64,000 bases of DNA, taken from contig JADKHG010000005.1 in the NCBI GenBank assembly GCA_016721875.1, positions 1-64,000 on the forward strand, given 5' to 3'. Each line of letters begins with the position of its first letter. Position 1 is the first letter of the stretch. Shown here one piece after another: positions 36,728 through 46,732 of the stretch. The notes beneath the pieces are model-generated. The model was not told the origin of the DNA and ran no database searches. It saw only the letters and a list, made by a program, of their open reading frames with translations. Origin of the DNA: Sphingomonadales bacterium (GTDB lineage Bacteria; Pseudomonadota; Alphaproteobacteria; Sphingomonadales; Sphingomonadaceae). Position numbers and translations under genes: made by a program.

Positions 36728-37165
36728 ATGCCCAGCGCCGCCGAAAACCACTTCCCCCCCGTCGCCACATGGCGGATCAACGCAATGCGTTTTCTGTTTC
36801 TGCTTATGGCGGGCTTTATGGGTGCAATGTATGTCTGGCCGCAATTGCTGTTTGACTGGGCCGAATGGGATATGAATCGCGGACTGGCCAAATCGATGCT
36901 TGCCGCACTGGCATTGATGAGCCTTTGGGGCGTGCGTTATCCGATGCAGATGTTGCCGCTGATGCTCTACGAAGTCGCGTGGAAGACGATCTGGCTGATC
37001 TTGATCGCCGGGCGTGCTTGGATGGCGGACAAGTGGACACCCGATATTGAAGGGCTGTTCTATGACTGCATTGGTATCATCATCGCCTATTTCATCGTTC
37101 CGTGGCGCTATGTCTGGGCGCGCTATATCAAGCAACCGATGGAACCACTGCAAACGCGGAAATAA
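36728..37165 (+). CDS. Small multi-spanning membrane protein, unknown function
   Basis: A 145-residue protein with about four hydrophobic spans: MRFLFLLMAGFMGAMYVWPQ, SMLAALALMSLWGV, VAWKTIWLILIAGRAW and FYDCIGIIIAYFIVPW. No catalytic motif is recognised. It has its own promoter-like sequence upstream and stands alone between divergent genes. Function unknown. Confidence 0.65.
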   Translation: MPSAAENHFPPVATWRINAMRFLFLLMAGFMGAMYVWPQLLFDWAEWDMNRGLAKSMLAALALMSLWGVRYPMQMLPLMLYEVAWKTIWLILIAGRAWMADKWTPDIEGLFYDCIGIIIAYFIVPWRYVWARYIKQPMEPLQTRK

Positions 37166-37432
37166 CAAACGCACGCATAGCACTCGGCCAGTATTCGAAA
37201 GCCCAAACAGTCATTACCATGGGGTACATTGCATTCCCTCCCATATGCTGAATTCTATTCCTTGCGGCTAAAGCATTTCGTGTTACAAATTGCAGCTCGA
37301 GCCAGATTTTGGCACGAGTCTGCATCTCCGTGCCTGCGTCCTTCAAATGTGCAGTCATCGGGCTGGAACATCATGCAACAGGTTCGTTGGCCAATATGGG
37401 GTCGCCCAACGGCTGAATAGGGGAATAAAATC
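37166..37432. other. Intergenic, no gene recognised
   Basis: Only the upstream region of the beta-helix gene; a weak GGGGAATAAAATC precedes its ATG. The long open frames on the minus strand are reverse-strand shadows. Confidence 0.4.
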
Positions 37433-38193
37433 ATGAAGCTTTTTTTGGCTAGAATCCTTGTTGTGCTGGGGGCGTTTGTGGCGTTCGCGGCAACCCCTGC
37501 AATGGCGCAGGCGACGCGAACTTGGGTATCCGGTGTCGGTGACGATGCCAATCCCTGCTCAAGGACCGCGCCTTGCAAAACTTTTGCAGGTGCCATTTCG
37601 AAAACAGCATCTGGTGGAGAGATTAATGCTCTCGATTCCGGAGGATTTGGAGCTGTGACCATAACCAAATCAATCACGATCCGTGCCGTCGGACTTGAAG
37701 CGGGTATTCTCACTTCAGGCACAAATGGCATTGTAATCAATGCCGGCGCAACAGGGCGCGTGCTGCTTGACGGCCTTGATTTTGAAGGTCTTAACACTAG
37801 CCTGAGCGCCATCAGCATTTTGAGTGGTCAAGTGGTTGATGTCCGCAATACAACAATACGCAACTACACCGATGGAATTACTATAAGCGGGACCCCAAAT
37901 GTCAGACTAACCGTGGATAACACTCATTTTTCCAATGTTTTGGTCGGCATAAAATCTACGGCCACGGGCGGAAAAGCGATCGTAAGAGCGGATAATTCAA
38001 TTTTCGTTACGATGGGTACCGCAGCCATTTTGGTTGATGGCGCACCTAACTCTGCCTTTATCAGCGGGAACTCTTTCTGGGGGCGCCAAAAGCGTTGCAA
38101 ATATTGAATGGAGCAACGGTCACATCTTTCGGAAACAACACGATCGGTACAACCGCGACCGACAATCCGACTACGACGCTTCCGCTTCGCTAG
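37433..38193 (+). CDS. Secreted right-handed beta-helix protein, one frameshift
   Basis: About 253 residues with signal peptide ARILVVLGAFVAFAATPAMA and then RTWVSGVGDDANPCSRTAPCKTFAGA, a start seen in pectin-lyase-like repeat proteins. Parallel beta-helix coils follow (ITIRAVGLEAGILTSGTNGI, VRNTTIRNYTDGITISGTPN). The frame breaks near 38085, where a GGGGG run needs one more G to give GAPKALQILNGATVTSFGNN and end LPLR at 38193. Probably a surface or extracellular protein; ligand unknown. Confidence 0.75.
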
Positions 38194-38216
38194 AAGAAAT
38201 TTGTGCCATCACTGCT

Positions 38217-38246
38217 GCCGCTTCACTTTGGTACAGGTGAAGCGGC
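38217..38246. terminator. Hairpin downstream of the beta-helix gene
   Basis: GCCGCTTCAC (38217-38226) and GTGAAGCGGC (38237-38246) pair perfectly with a 10-base loop, 24 bases after the gene's stop. The U-tract is missing, so it may be a weak or Rho-assisted end. Confidence 0.55.
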
Positions 38247-38354
38247 GGCGGCTTGGTGACTGCCTACTTGATGCCGTTTGTTGGTCATTTCGGCGAAGGA
38301 CAGAGCCAGAAACATGTTAGCATCGGTAATCATTCTGTACCCCCGAGTTTAGGA

Positions 38355-39695
38355 TCAGGTCGACAGGCGATAGCCGACCGCTGGCTCATTCACGATTAGT
38401 TTTGGTTGTGACGGCTCATCTTCCAATTTTTGGCGAAGGGCGCGGATGGCGACGCGCAAATAGTCAATCTGGTCTTCCTGCGCCGGTCCCCAGACGGCGC
38501 GCAGCAGATGCGCGTGCGTCAGCACTCGTCCGGCATGTTTTGCAAGCTCGGCAAACACCGCATATTCTTTTGGTGTCAGATGAACCTCTTCGCCATTTTT
38601 GAGCACAGTCCTGCGGTAGAGATCGATAATCACGTCACCCAATTGCAGGGGGTTTTGTTCGGTGTTGGGGCTGACATCCACAAGATTGTCGACATAGCGA
38701 TCGAGCTTCGCTGCTTCGGTGGCGACGCTGGCAATCACCGCACGGTCCCCTTCACCAGCCCGTTTAAGTGCCCGGGCGGCAGCGCCGATAGCGTTCAAAC
38801 TGGGTTTGAAATCCTCTCCGATCGAAGCGAGCAGCGATGTGCGTATGGCATCGCGTTCACGCAGCTTGGCCACTTCGCGTGCTTCCCGGTCGAGACGGGC
38901 GCGTTCCATGGCAAGGGCAGCCTGATCGAGCAGGTTTTCGAGCAGCTGTAATTGTTGCCCCGCAATCGGTGGCACGCCATCTTCGCGTGCGAGGCCAATT
39001 GCGGCCAATATGGTCTGGGCCGATTGTATCGGACGAAATTGCCAGTCGACCGGATCGAGGCGCCGGACACCACGCCCGACCGCCTCGCCCGTGGTCAGCG
39101 TCACCGCCGCGGCAGCCAGATCACTGGGCGCGAGTTGGATCTCGCCCATCGTGCTCGCAACGACTCTCGGCTCGTTATCGCCGGCCAACAATATGGCGTT
39201 GCATCCAAACAGCCGTGCCAATTCCTGCACCACAACGTCGGCGATGCTCTGCTCGCTGGTGCAGGAAAGCAGGCGGCGGGCGAAGCCTGCAATTGTCGCA
39301 TTGCGTGCAGCATGGCTTGCCGCCAATCGTGCTTGTTCGCGTAACTGCCCGGCAAGTCGGCTGGTGACCAGCGCCACGATGAACAGGATGACAACCGTGG
39401 CAATATCCACCGGACTTTGAATCCGGAATGTATGAAACGGAACGGTAAAATAGAAATTATAGGCGAGCGTGGCGGCTACCGCAGCGGCCAACGATGGCCA
39501 CAACCCCCAATAAACAGCGACCAAAAGCACGGGCGGGATATAAAGAAGCACCACGGGATCGGCGCCCCATCGGCTTGCAACCAGCTGTCCTATCACGGTC
39601 GCAACGGCGACCAACAACATCGCAACGGCATGACCGGTCAGCAAATATGCCAGATCGGGTTGCCGGGGTTCAGAAAACAATCTCGATATCTTCAT
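38355..39695 (-). CDS. Membrane-bound KdpD-KdpE-like hybrid transcription regulator
   Basis: A 446-residue protein. Residues 17-115 hold four spans of the KdpD sensor type (DUF4118: LLYIPPVLLVAVYWGLWPSL, YNFYFTVPFHTF). A GAF-like part spans about 135-265. Residues 285-340 resemble a histidine-kinase DHp helix pair, but the phospho-His position reads GEDF (Glu294). No HATPase and no receiver domain follow. Instead there is an OmpR-type winged helix very like KdpE (VHLTPKEYAVFAEL, VLTHAHLLRAVWGPAQ, YLRVAIRALRQKLE, GYRL). It is divergent from kup by 113 bases, so potassium-responsive control of kup is inferred. Confidence 0.82.
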   Translation of the reverse strand: MKISRLFSEPRQPDLAYLLTGHAVAMLLVAVATVIGQLVASRWGADPVVLLYIPPVLLVAVYWGLWPSLAAAVAATLAYNFYFTVPFHTFRIQSPVDIATVVILFIVALVTSRLAGQLREQARLAASHAARNATIAGFARRLLSCTSEQSIADVVVQELARLFGCNAILLAGDNEPRVVASTMGEIQLAPSDLAAAAVTLTTGEAVGRGVRRLDPVDWQFRPIQSAQTILAAIGLAREDGVPPIAGQQLQLLENLLDQAALAMERARLDREAREVAKLRERDAIRTSLLASIGEDFKPSLNAIGAAARALKRAGEGDRAVIASVATEAAKLDRYVDNLVDVSPNTEQNPLQLGDVIIDLYRRTVLKNGEEVHLTPKEYAVFAELAKHAGRVLTHAHLLRAVWGPAQEDQIDYLRVAIRALRQKLEDEPSQPKLIVNEPAVGYRLST

Positions 39696-39808
39696 GCGAC
39701 AAAATTGCGCTTTTCCTTTCGCCTAGTCGAGAATTTTTGACGATCTTTATGCAGTGACCATCCAATTCCACATGGAACCTTTATGCCGATGAGCGACACA
39801 AGGCGCGC

Positions 39809-41724
39809 ATGGAAAATCCAAGCACCGCTCCGCATATCGACCAAAATCCCGCAACGCACGATCACAGCCCAAAAGAAAAGCTGGCTGTCCTCATGCTCGG
39901 CGCAATCGGCATCGTTTATGGTGATATCGGTACCTCGCCGCTGTACGCATTGAAGGAAAGTTTTATCGGCCCGCACCCGATGGACGTGAATCAAATGCAT
40001 GTCTTTGGCGTGTTGAGCCTGATTTTCTGGTCGTTGATGCTGATCGTCACGGTCAAATATGTGCTTGTCGCCATGCGCGCCGATAATCGCGGCGAAGGCG
40101 GGTCCTTTGCTTTGCTGGCACTAATGTCGCGGCATCTTGAAGGCAGCAGATGGACACCAGTCCTTGTCATGCTAGGCGTGCTTGCAGCTTCGCTCTTTTA
40201 CGGCGACGCCATGCTAACTCCTGCAATCTCTGTTTTGTCGGCGGTCGAAGGACTGACAATTGTCGAAGCACGGCTGGAACCTCTGGTCTTACCCATCGCG
40301 GTCATTGTGCTCGTCGGATTATTTCTGATCCAATCCAGAGGCACCGCGCGCGTCGGGGCGCTTTTCGGTCCGATCGTACTGATCTATTTCGCAACGCTGG
40401 CGACATTGGGCGTTGTCAATATCATCAATCACCCTGGCATAATTGGCATACTCAATCCGGTGTGGGCGGTGGAGTTCTTCCTCTACGACCCCAAAGTGGC
40501 ATTCCTTGCCATGGGTTCGGTATTCCTCGCGGTGACCGGTGCCGAAACGCTTTATGCGGACATGGGCCATTTTGGCCGAAAGGCTGTTGGCATCAGCTGG
40601 CTGACCTTGGTCTATCCCTGTCTGATGCTGAATTATATGGGGCAAGGCGCATTGTTGCTGGAAGCCCCGGCGGCGGTCGAAAACCCCTTCTATCTCATGG
40701 CCCCCGAATGGGCGCGCCTGCCATTAGTGGTAATCGCAACTCTGGCGACGATCATTGCCAGCCAGGCGGTTATCTCGGGTGCATTTTCGATCACGCATCA
40801 AGCGATGCAATTGGGCTACCTTCCCCGTATGCGAACATTGCACACCAGCGAGAAGGCAGCGGGCCAGATTTACATTCCATCGATCAACTGGGCGCTTCTG
40901 ATCATGGTGCTGGTCCTCGTCCTTGGTTTTGGCGAATCGACGCGACTGGCCTCGGCCTATGGCATTTCGTCGTTGGCACGATGCTGATAACCGCCATCAT
41001 GCTCGGCTTCCTGATCTTCAAGGTCTGGCGCTGGAATCGCTGGCTTGCCGCTCTTACCATAGGACTATTCCTGCTGGTCGATGGCATCTACTTCGCCTCC
41101 AACATCACCAAAATACCCGACGGCGGCTGGGTCCCGCTGGCTGTTGCAGGGATATTGTTCACCGTTTTGACGACATGGGCAACGGGCCGCAAATTGATGC
41201 GCAACCAATTGGCAGAATCTGCCATGCCGCTGCCTGTCTTCATCAATTCGGCTGCGTCGGTCCACCGCATTCGCAACACCGCAGTGTTCATGTCCGCATC
41301 GCCAGACAATATCCCGTCGGCGCTGCTGCACAATCTGAAGCATAATCAGGTGATGCACGAACGCGTGTTGATTGTGACAGTGCTTGTCGCCGAAATACCC
41401 TATGTGGATCAAGACAAGAGGCTTGAAGTCCACAACGCCGGTCACGGATTTTATCGTGTCATCGTCAACTACGGCTTCATGGACGAGGTCGATATTCCCA
41501 ACGCGTTGTCGGGACTCACCAATATCGGCGAGCCGTTCAACATCATGACCACCAGTTTTTTCCCGGGGCGGCAGAAATTCATCGTTTCAAAAGACCATCC
41601 CGGAATGATGGTCTGGCGCGAACATCTGTTTGCGTGGATGATGAAAAGCTCTGAAAGCGCGATGGAATATTTCAAATTGCCCGTAAACCGCGTCGTCGAA
41701 CTGGGCAGCCAGATGCATCTTTAG
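39809..41724 (+). CDS. kup: Low-affinity potassium transporter Kup, one frameshift
   Basis: About 638 residues, a proton-coupled potassium importer. The N-terminal hallmark GIVYGDIGTSPLYALKE is present, with VKYVLVAMRADNRGEGGSFA and the conserved FITHQ-like SITHQAMQLGYLPRM. The frame breaks near 40965: AYGIS should continue VVGTMLITAIMLGF, needing one more G in TTTCGTCG. The C-terminal cytosolic part follows in that frame to SQMHL. The neighbours are a potassium-type regulator, TrkA-N and TrkH, so this is a potassium-uptake region. Confidence 0.92.
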
Positions 41725-41789
41725 TGCGTCAAGGATACGGCGAAAAGCGACGATCCCATGCAATGGCGACACCGACCGAAAAGCACAAG

Positions 41790-42221
41790 CTACACCCCGC
41801 AAAGTTGCTCCGCCATGGCGCGGCCCATATCGGCCTCTGGAAAGACGACATTGGTCACACCCAGCCGTTCAAGGATCAATCCGTGTTGCGGGGTCGATGC
41901 CTTTGCCCAGATAGTTTTAACCCCCAGCGATTGCAGCGCGAGAACCGACAGCACGCTGCCCTCCAGACTGGCGCCTATAGCGACCACGGCGAAGTCGACC
42001 TCATTCACGCCCAATGCAGCCAACGCCTCTGGTTCGGTCGAATCTGCGCGCACCACATGTGGCAATTCTTCTGCATGTTTCTGGACAATATCGGCGCTGG
42101 CATCGATACCGATGACTTCGTGACCCAGCGCCACCAGACGCGATGCAACCGCCTCTCCAAAACGACCGAGCCCGATGACGGCGACGGTTTTTTTGTCCGC
42201 CGATTTCAATTTTTTAGCCAA
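41790..42221 (-). CDS. TrkA/KtrA-type RCK-N protein lacking the RCK-C domain
   Basis: A 143-residue cytosolic regulator of a Trk/Ktr channel. The NAD-binding fold shows VAVIGLGRFGEAVA, EVIGIDASADIVQ and DFAVVAIGASLEGS. It ends at a TAG after AEQLCGV, whereas KtrA normally continues about 75 more residues as RCK-C. Only 65 bases lie before the convergent kup gene, so the missing domain is not simply out of frame. A frameshift near 41800 cannot be ruled out. It overlaps trkH by eight bases on the same strand. Confidence 0.82.
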   Translation of the reverse strand: MAKKLKSADKKTVAVIGLGRFGEAVASRLVALGHEVIGIDASADIVQKHAEELPHVVRADSTEPEALAALGVNEVDFAVVAIGASLEGSVLSVLALQSLGVKTIWAKASTPQHGLILERLGVTNVVFPEADMGRAMAEQLCGV

Positions 42222-43631
42222 TGATCACATCCTCCTTAGGATATTGATAATATTGTGATTTTCGTTGCGATGCGAGCGCGGCAAACAGCGTTATCGGCCC
42301 TACCCGTCCGACAAACATCAGAAAGATCAGCAAATATTTACCCGGATCGGTAAATTGTGCAGTGACGCCCGTCGATAGCCCCACTGTGGCAAAGGCCGAT
42401 ACTGCCTCAAACATCGCTTCGCGCGGCGCAATATGCGGTGAAAGCGCGACCAGCAAATAGCCTCCGCCAAGCACTAGAACCGTGGCCAGAGCAACCACCG
42501 AAATCGCCCGCCTCTGGTTATGTTCGCCGATGCGTCGTCCATAAACCTCGACATCGTCATTGCCGCGGATTTCAGACCAGACAATCAGCAGAATGACCAT
42601 CACCGTGCCTACCTTGACCCCGCCTGCCGTCCCCGCGCTTCCGCCACCGATGAACATCAGAATTGATGTAAGCATCAGCGACTGGTCGGAGAGTTCCCCA
42701 ATATTGATAGCATTAAATCCGGCAGTGCGTGTTGTGACCGATTGAAACAGCCCGTTCAACTCATGCTCGTGCAGCGCCATGCTTCCCATCGTCGCTGCAT
42801 TGTTCCATTCGAGCATAATGAACATCAACGCCCCCCCGACTAGCAAGATCGAATAGCCCCACAATGTCAGTCGCCCGTGCAGGCTGACTTTACGCCAGCC
42901 GCGCTGGGTCCACAGGTCGCGATACACCGGATAACCAATGCCTCCAGCGATTACAGCAGCCATGATCGGCGACAGAAACAGCCAGTCCGAATTGAAGCCC
43001 ACCAGATTGTCACTCCACAGCGCAAAGCCTGCATTGTTGAACGCAGAAACGGCATGGAACAGCCCGTTCCACATCGCCTGATCGAAAGGCTGACCATGGC
43101 CGATCCACAGCCATAGCGATAACCAGGCGGCGATGATTGCCTCGAACGTGAAGGTAAAAGCCATGATCAACCTGAGCAAAGGCCGCACATTGCCCGGCGT
43201 GATCCCGCTATTTTCCGCAGCAAGCCCACGCCTTATGCCAAAGCCCATCGTCCGGCTGAACAAGGCGACGATCAGCACCGAAGCGCTCATGATTCCAAGC
43301 CCGCCCAGCTGGATCAGCAGCAATATGGTCAGCTCGCCCAGGCCCGACCAATGATTGGGCACGTCGAGCGTTGACAGCCCGGTCACGCAGAGTGCCGAGA
43401 TTGACGTGAACCAGGCGTCGACAAACGACGTCCCCGCCCGCTTTCGGTCGCCGACGGTAGCGATAAGGCAAAGGCACCTGCGAGTGAAACCAGCAGGAAG
43501 AGCAGCGGCACAACCTGCACCGGCCGCGCAAATAAAAGGGTCACGAGCCGGTCCAGCGTACCGACCGCCAGGCGTTCGACCAGATGTTCCGGATTATGTT
43601 GGCGTTCTGTGCTCAATGCCGACCCCCGCAC
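42214..43631 (-). CDS. TrkH/KtrB-family potassium channel subunit, one frameshift
   Basis: About 472 residues with four filter loops: CVTGLST, FNNAGFALW, VTTRTAGFN and ATVGLSTGVT. Multiple membrane spans surround them. The first frame gives MRGSALSTERQHNP and LLVSLAGAFALSLPSATESG. The frame breaks near 43430, where the GGGCGGGG tract lacks one G to read GTSFVDAWFTSISA. It works with the adjacent RCK-N protein to import potassium. Confidence 0.9.
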
Positions 43632-43676
43632 CCTTCATTATGGCGGAGCGCCGATGCGGTAAAGTAAAAGCTAGGG

Positions 43677-44324
43677 TCAATAGCCCATCAGGCTCATCAC
43701 TTCCTTGCGACTGCGCGTGTCATCGAGGAAGCAGCCGAGCAGCTTGGAGGTGACCATGCCTACGCCGTGGACCTTCACGCCGCGCCCGGTCATGCAGCCA
43801 TGCTGAGCCTCTATGACCACCGCAACACCGTGGGGTTTCAGATTATCCCAGATGCAATTGGCAACCTCTGCGGTCAGCCGTTCCTGCACCTGCAACCGCT
43901 GGGCAAAGCCGTGGAGCACGCGGGCAAGTTTGGAAATACCGACAACGCGGTCGGTGGGCATATAAGCGATCGACGCCTTGCCGATGATGGGTGCCATATG
44001 GTGTTCGCAATGCGACTGGAAAGGAATGTCCTTGAGCAGCACCAACTCGTGGTAGCCGCCAACCTCCTGAAAGGTGCGCGACAGATGGACTGCCGGATCT
44101 TCTGCATAGCCGGCACAATATTCACGCCAGGCGCGGCCCACGCGGCGGGGTGTATCGAGCAAACCTTCGCGCGTTGGATCGTCACCGGTCCAGCGGATCA
44201 ATGTCTTGATCGCTTCGAGCACATTGTCGGGAACGACAACCTTGCCGCTCTCGTCAATCTCGTCGTCAAAATGATTATGGGGAATGGGGCACCTCTTCGG
44301 GCATGTTGACGCCCGCCTTTCCAA
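43677..44324 (-). CDS. folE: GTP cyclohydrolase I FolE
   Basis: About 200 residues, the first enzyme of folate synthesis. Motifs are TREGLLDTPRRVGRAWREY, the zinc site SHCEHHMAPI, IGKASIAYMP, and HGCMTGRGVK with the second Cys. The beginning is uncertain. The open frame starts with TTG 44324, but ATG 44304 in another frame (MPEEVPHSP) looks more natural and would need one base restored near 44283. The end is secure. Confidence 0.92.
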   Translation of the reverse strand: MERRASTCPKRCPIPHNHFDDEIDESGKVVVPDNVLEAIKTLIRWTGDDPTREGLLDTPRRVGRAWREYCAGYAEDPAVHLSRTFQEVGGYHELVLLKDIPFQSHCEHHMAPIIGKASIAYMPTDRVVGISKLARVLHGFAQRLQVQERLTAEVANCIWDNLKPHGVAVVIEAQHGCMTGRGVKVHGVGMVTSKLLGCFLDDTRSRKEVMSLMGY

Positions 44325-44413
44325 TAGCTCCTACATAATCACACGCTGCGGCATCGCAAGCCATTGAAGTTCAATTTGAAGACTATTCGTCCGGCGGATG
44401 CGCATCCACCAGA

Positions 44414-45343
44414 CTATTCGGGAATAACCCATCGCACGCGGTTCGCCCAGCTTCCCATCACCGGATTGCCTTGACCGTCAAGCGCGGGATCGAATCGTGC
44501 GCGGCGGGTCAATCCTTTGCATGTTGCCGCATCCAGATCGGGATGGCCGCTGCTTTCGGAAATAAAACAGTCGCTGACTTTTCCTTCTGGCGAAATGGTC
44601 AGACGGAAAGCCGTTATGCCCTGCCGTTTTTCCCCTAGGGCGCGTGTGGGATAGTCTGCGGTGGTAATCCACGCGCCCGGATTGCCCTTGGGCTCGGCTG
44701 CTTTCATTGGCGCCGGAGGCAGCGGTGCAGGCGTTGGCGCTGTCTGCTCGGCTGGTAAAGGCACAGCTTCGGGCGTGCTATATTCGGTGGCAGGGGCGGT
44801 TTCGGGGACGCTGCTGCCTTGATCACCATCAAATATCTGGAACATGAAGATGAAAAAGAGGAATATCCAAAAGGCTACCGTTCGCCCGATCTTAGTGGTG
44901 ACCAGCCAGTCGAGCACTGCTCCAAAGCCTGATTGCGTGCCAGAGGGCGCGAGCTGACGGTATTCCTTGTCGCTGTCTTCGATCAATTCCCCGGCGGTTT
45001 TGTAGCCGCCGCCATGGGAATAGGTCGGTTTGTAACCGTCTTCCTCATCGATTTCCGGAGATGCCTCCGACCAGGGTCCGGGTGGATCACCCGATGGGGG
45101 TGGTACTGGCACAGTCAAGGCCGCGAGATCAGCAACCCTTCTTGCTTCTATTTCGTGAAGGTTAGCGGTGATTGACGGCGCTCCCTTCGCCAGCCCGACA
45201 CGGCAGCGCGCGCAGATATTTTGCAGCGGTTCGGCAGACATCGCCGAGCCGCGCATCAGATCATCGATGCGGTCGCCCACGGCCTCCATTTCGGCAAGCT
45301 CAGCGCCGCATTCCTTGCACTTGCGCTTGCCGAGTCCGAACAT
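44414..45343 (-). CDS. TonB-like energy transducer with an N-terminal zinc ribbon
   Basis: A 309-residue protein. Residues 9-47 carry two CxxC pairs (CKEC at Cys9/12, CARC at Cys44/47), a cytosolic zinc ribbon. A transmembrane span follows at about 158-178 (VAFWIFLFFIFMFQIF). Then comes a Pro-rich periplasmic linker (APTPAPLPPAPMKAAEP) and a TonB C-terminal fold (AWITTADYPTRALGEKRQGI, FRLTISPEGKVSDCFISESS, TRRARFDPALDGQG). Usual TonB proteins lack the zinc ribbon, so this may sense or bind a cytosolic partner. Confidence 0.8.
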   Translation of the reverse strand: MFGLGKRKCKECGAELAEMEAVGDRIDDLMRGSAMSAEPLQNICARCRVGLAKGAPSITANLHEIEARRVADLAALTVPVPPPSGDPPGPWSEASPEIDEEDGYKPTYSHGGGYKTAGELIEDSDKEYRQLAPSGTQSGFGAVLDWLVTTKIGRTVAFWIFLFFIFMFQIFDGDQGSSVPETAPATEYSTPEAVPLPAEQTAPTPAPLPPAPMKAAEPKGNPGAWITTADYPTRALGEKRQGITAFRLTISPEGKVSDCFISESSGHPDLDAATCKGLTRRARFDPALDGQGNPVMGSWANRVRWVIPE

Positions 45344-45352
45344 CAGCCTCGA

Positions 45353-46006
45353 CTAACCGATTGCTTGCCCGGTCTTCGCCCAATCGGCGAGGAAGCCTTC
45401 AATACCTTTGTCGGTCAGCACATGCTTGAACAATCCCTTGATCACACTGGGCGGCGCAGTCATCACATCGGCACCGATCTTTGCGGCTTCCAGAACATGG
45501 ATGCCGTGGCGGACGCTGGCGACCAATATCTCGGTGCCATAGTCATAATTGTCGTAAATCAGCCGAATGTCGCTGATCAGCTGCATACCGTCAAAACCAT
45601 TGTCGTCATGACGGCCGACGAAGGGCGATACGAACGTCGCCCCGGCCTTGGCCGCCAGCAGCGCCTGATTGGCCGAAAAGCACAGCGTCACATTGACCAT
45701 CGTGCCATCGCCGGTCAGCGCCTTGCAGGTTTTGAGCCCGTCGATGGTCAGCGGCACCTTGATGCAGACATTGTCGGCAATCTTGCGCAGGATTTCCGCC
45801 TCTTTCATCATGCTTTCATGGTCGAGCGCGACCACTTCGGCAGAGACAGGACCGTCGGTCAGGCCGCAGATTTCCTTTGTCACCTCGATAAAGTCGCGGC
45901 CCGATTTCATGATCAGCGACGGGTTGGTTGTCACCCCGTCAAGCAGGCCGGTGGCGGCGAGTTCCTTGATGTCGGCGATTTCGGCAGTGTCGGCGAAGAA
46001 TTTCAT
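45353..46006 (-). CDS. Transaldolase / fructose-6-phosphate aldolase family
   Basis: A 217-residue small-type transaldolase: MKFFADTAEIADIKELA, GVTTNPSLIMKSG, the Schiff-base lysine in VCIKVPLTIDGLK, TLCFSANQALLAAKAGA and FVGRHDD. This class acts in the pentose phosphate pathway; fructose-6-phosphate aldolase activity is an alternative that sequence alone cannot decide. It lies nine bases from the zinc-ribbon TonB gene on the same strand. Confidence 0.9.
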   Translation of the reverse strand: MKFFADTAEIADIKELAATGLLDGVTTNPSLIMKSGRDFIEVTKEICGLTDGPVSAEVVALDHESMMKEAEILRKIADNVCIKVPLTIDGLKTCKALTGDGTMVNVTLCFSANQALLAAKAGATFVSPFVGRHDDNGFDGMQLISDIRLIYDNYDYGTEILVASVRHGIHVLEAAKIGADVMTAPPSVIKGLFKHVLTDKGIEGFLADWAKTGQAIG

Positions 46007-46135
46007 CGGTTTGCGTGCTTTCAGGCGAGTGGGAATCGAATGACCACCCTAATGGCAAATCCGGTCGATGATGGACAGGGTCAATCGGCACGGACTGATT
46101 GCATTCCTGCAAAGCGTGCGAAGCGAATCAATTGT

Positions 46136-46642
46136 TCAATGCAAAAATTGGTCCAGCGAGGTTAGCCAGATTATCAAACACAGTTGATGGGTCAGTCCCC
46201 CGGTTTTGAGCAAATGCACCTGAAGCCGAACTATTCTATCTCCACATTGGGCATAGCCATAATGTTCAACATGATGATGCCGATAGACGCGTATCTTGCG
46301 CCCCGAAAATCCATTGTTGGGGCAAGGATTGAATTCGCTCACATTGGCAAACAAATGGCTATTTTGAAGTCCGCGAATATATCTAACTTGCTCCTCGACA
46401 AGCGCCGCACGCTCAACGTCTCCGGCGACCGATTGAACGGTTAGCTCGACGACTTCCCCATTCAGCAAATTCCGTTCAGGCAGCGCGCTCCAGCGACATC
46501 CATTTTTCGGTTGTCCAAGAGCGCGGCCGACAGCGGGGATCAGGTCACAAATCGCCTGCCCTTCCATCTGACCATCGCCAGTGGCAGCGCTGGCGTGCGG
46601 TGCCGCAAGTGCGGTCGGGGTCGTCACCATCAACATTGGCAC
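46136..46642 (-). CDS. Small secreted Cys-containing protein, unknown
   Basis: About 168 residues with a hydrophobic start (PMLMVTTPTALAAPHA) that looks like the end of a signal peptide. Cysteines lie in AICDLI, NGCRWS, NPCPNNG and AQCGDRI, fit for two disulphides. The likely true start is upstream, possibly a GTG, because the signal peptide is incomplete. No family is recognised. Confidence 0.5.
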   Translation of the reverse strand: MPMLMVTTPTALAAPHASAATGDGQMEGQAICDLIPAVGRALGQPKNGCRWSALPERNLLNGEVVELTVQSVAGDVERAALVEEQVRYIRGLQNSHLFANVSEFNPCPNNGFSGRKIRVYRHHHVEHYGYAQCGDRIVRLQVHLLKTGGLTHQLCLIIWLTSLDQFLH

Positions 46643-46732
46643 GCCAATCGCCAGCCACGATTTATAGGGTGAGATTAAAGCGATGCTGCGTTCCCCCTGC
46701 TCGATTGAACCATCCTGCGCTGAAAAATAACA

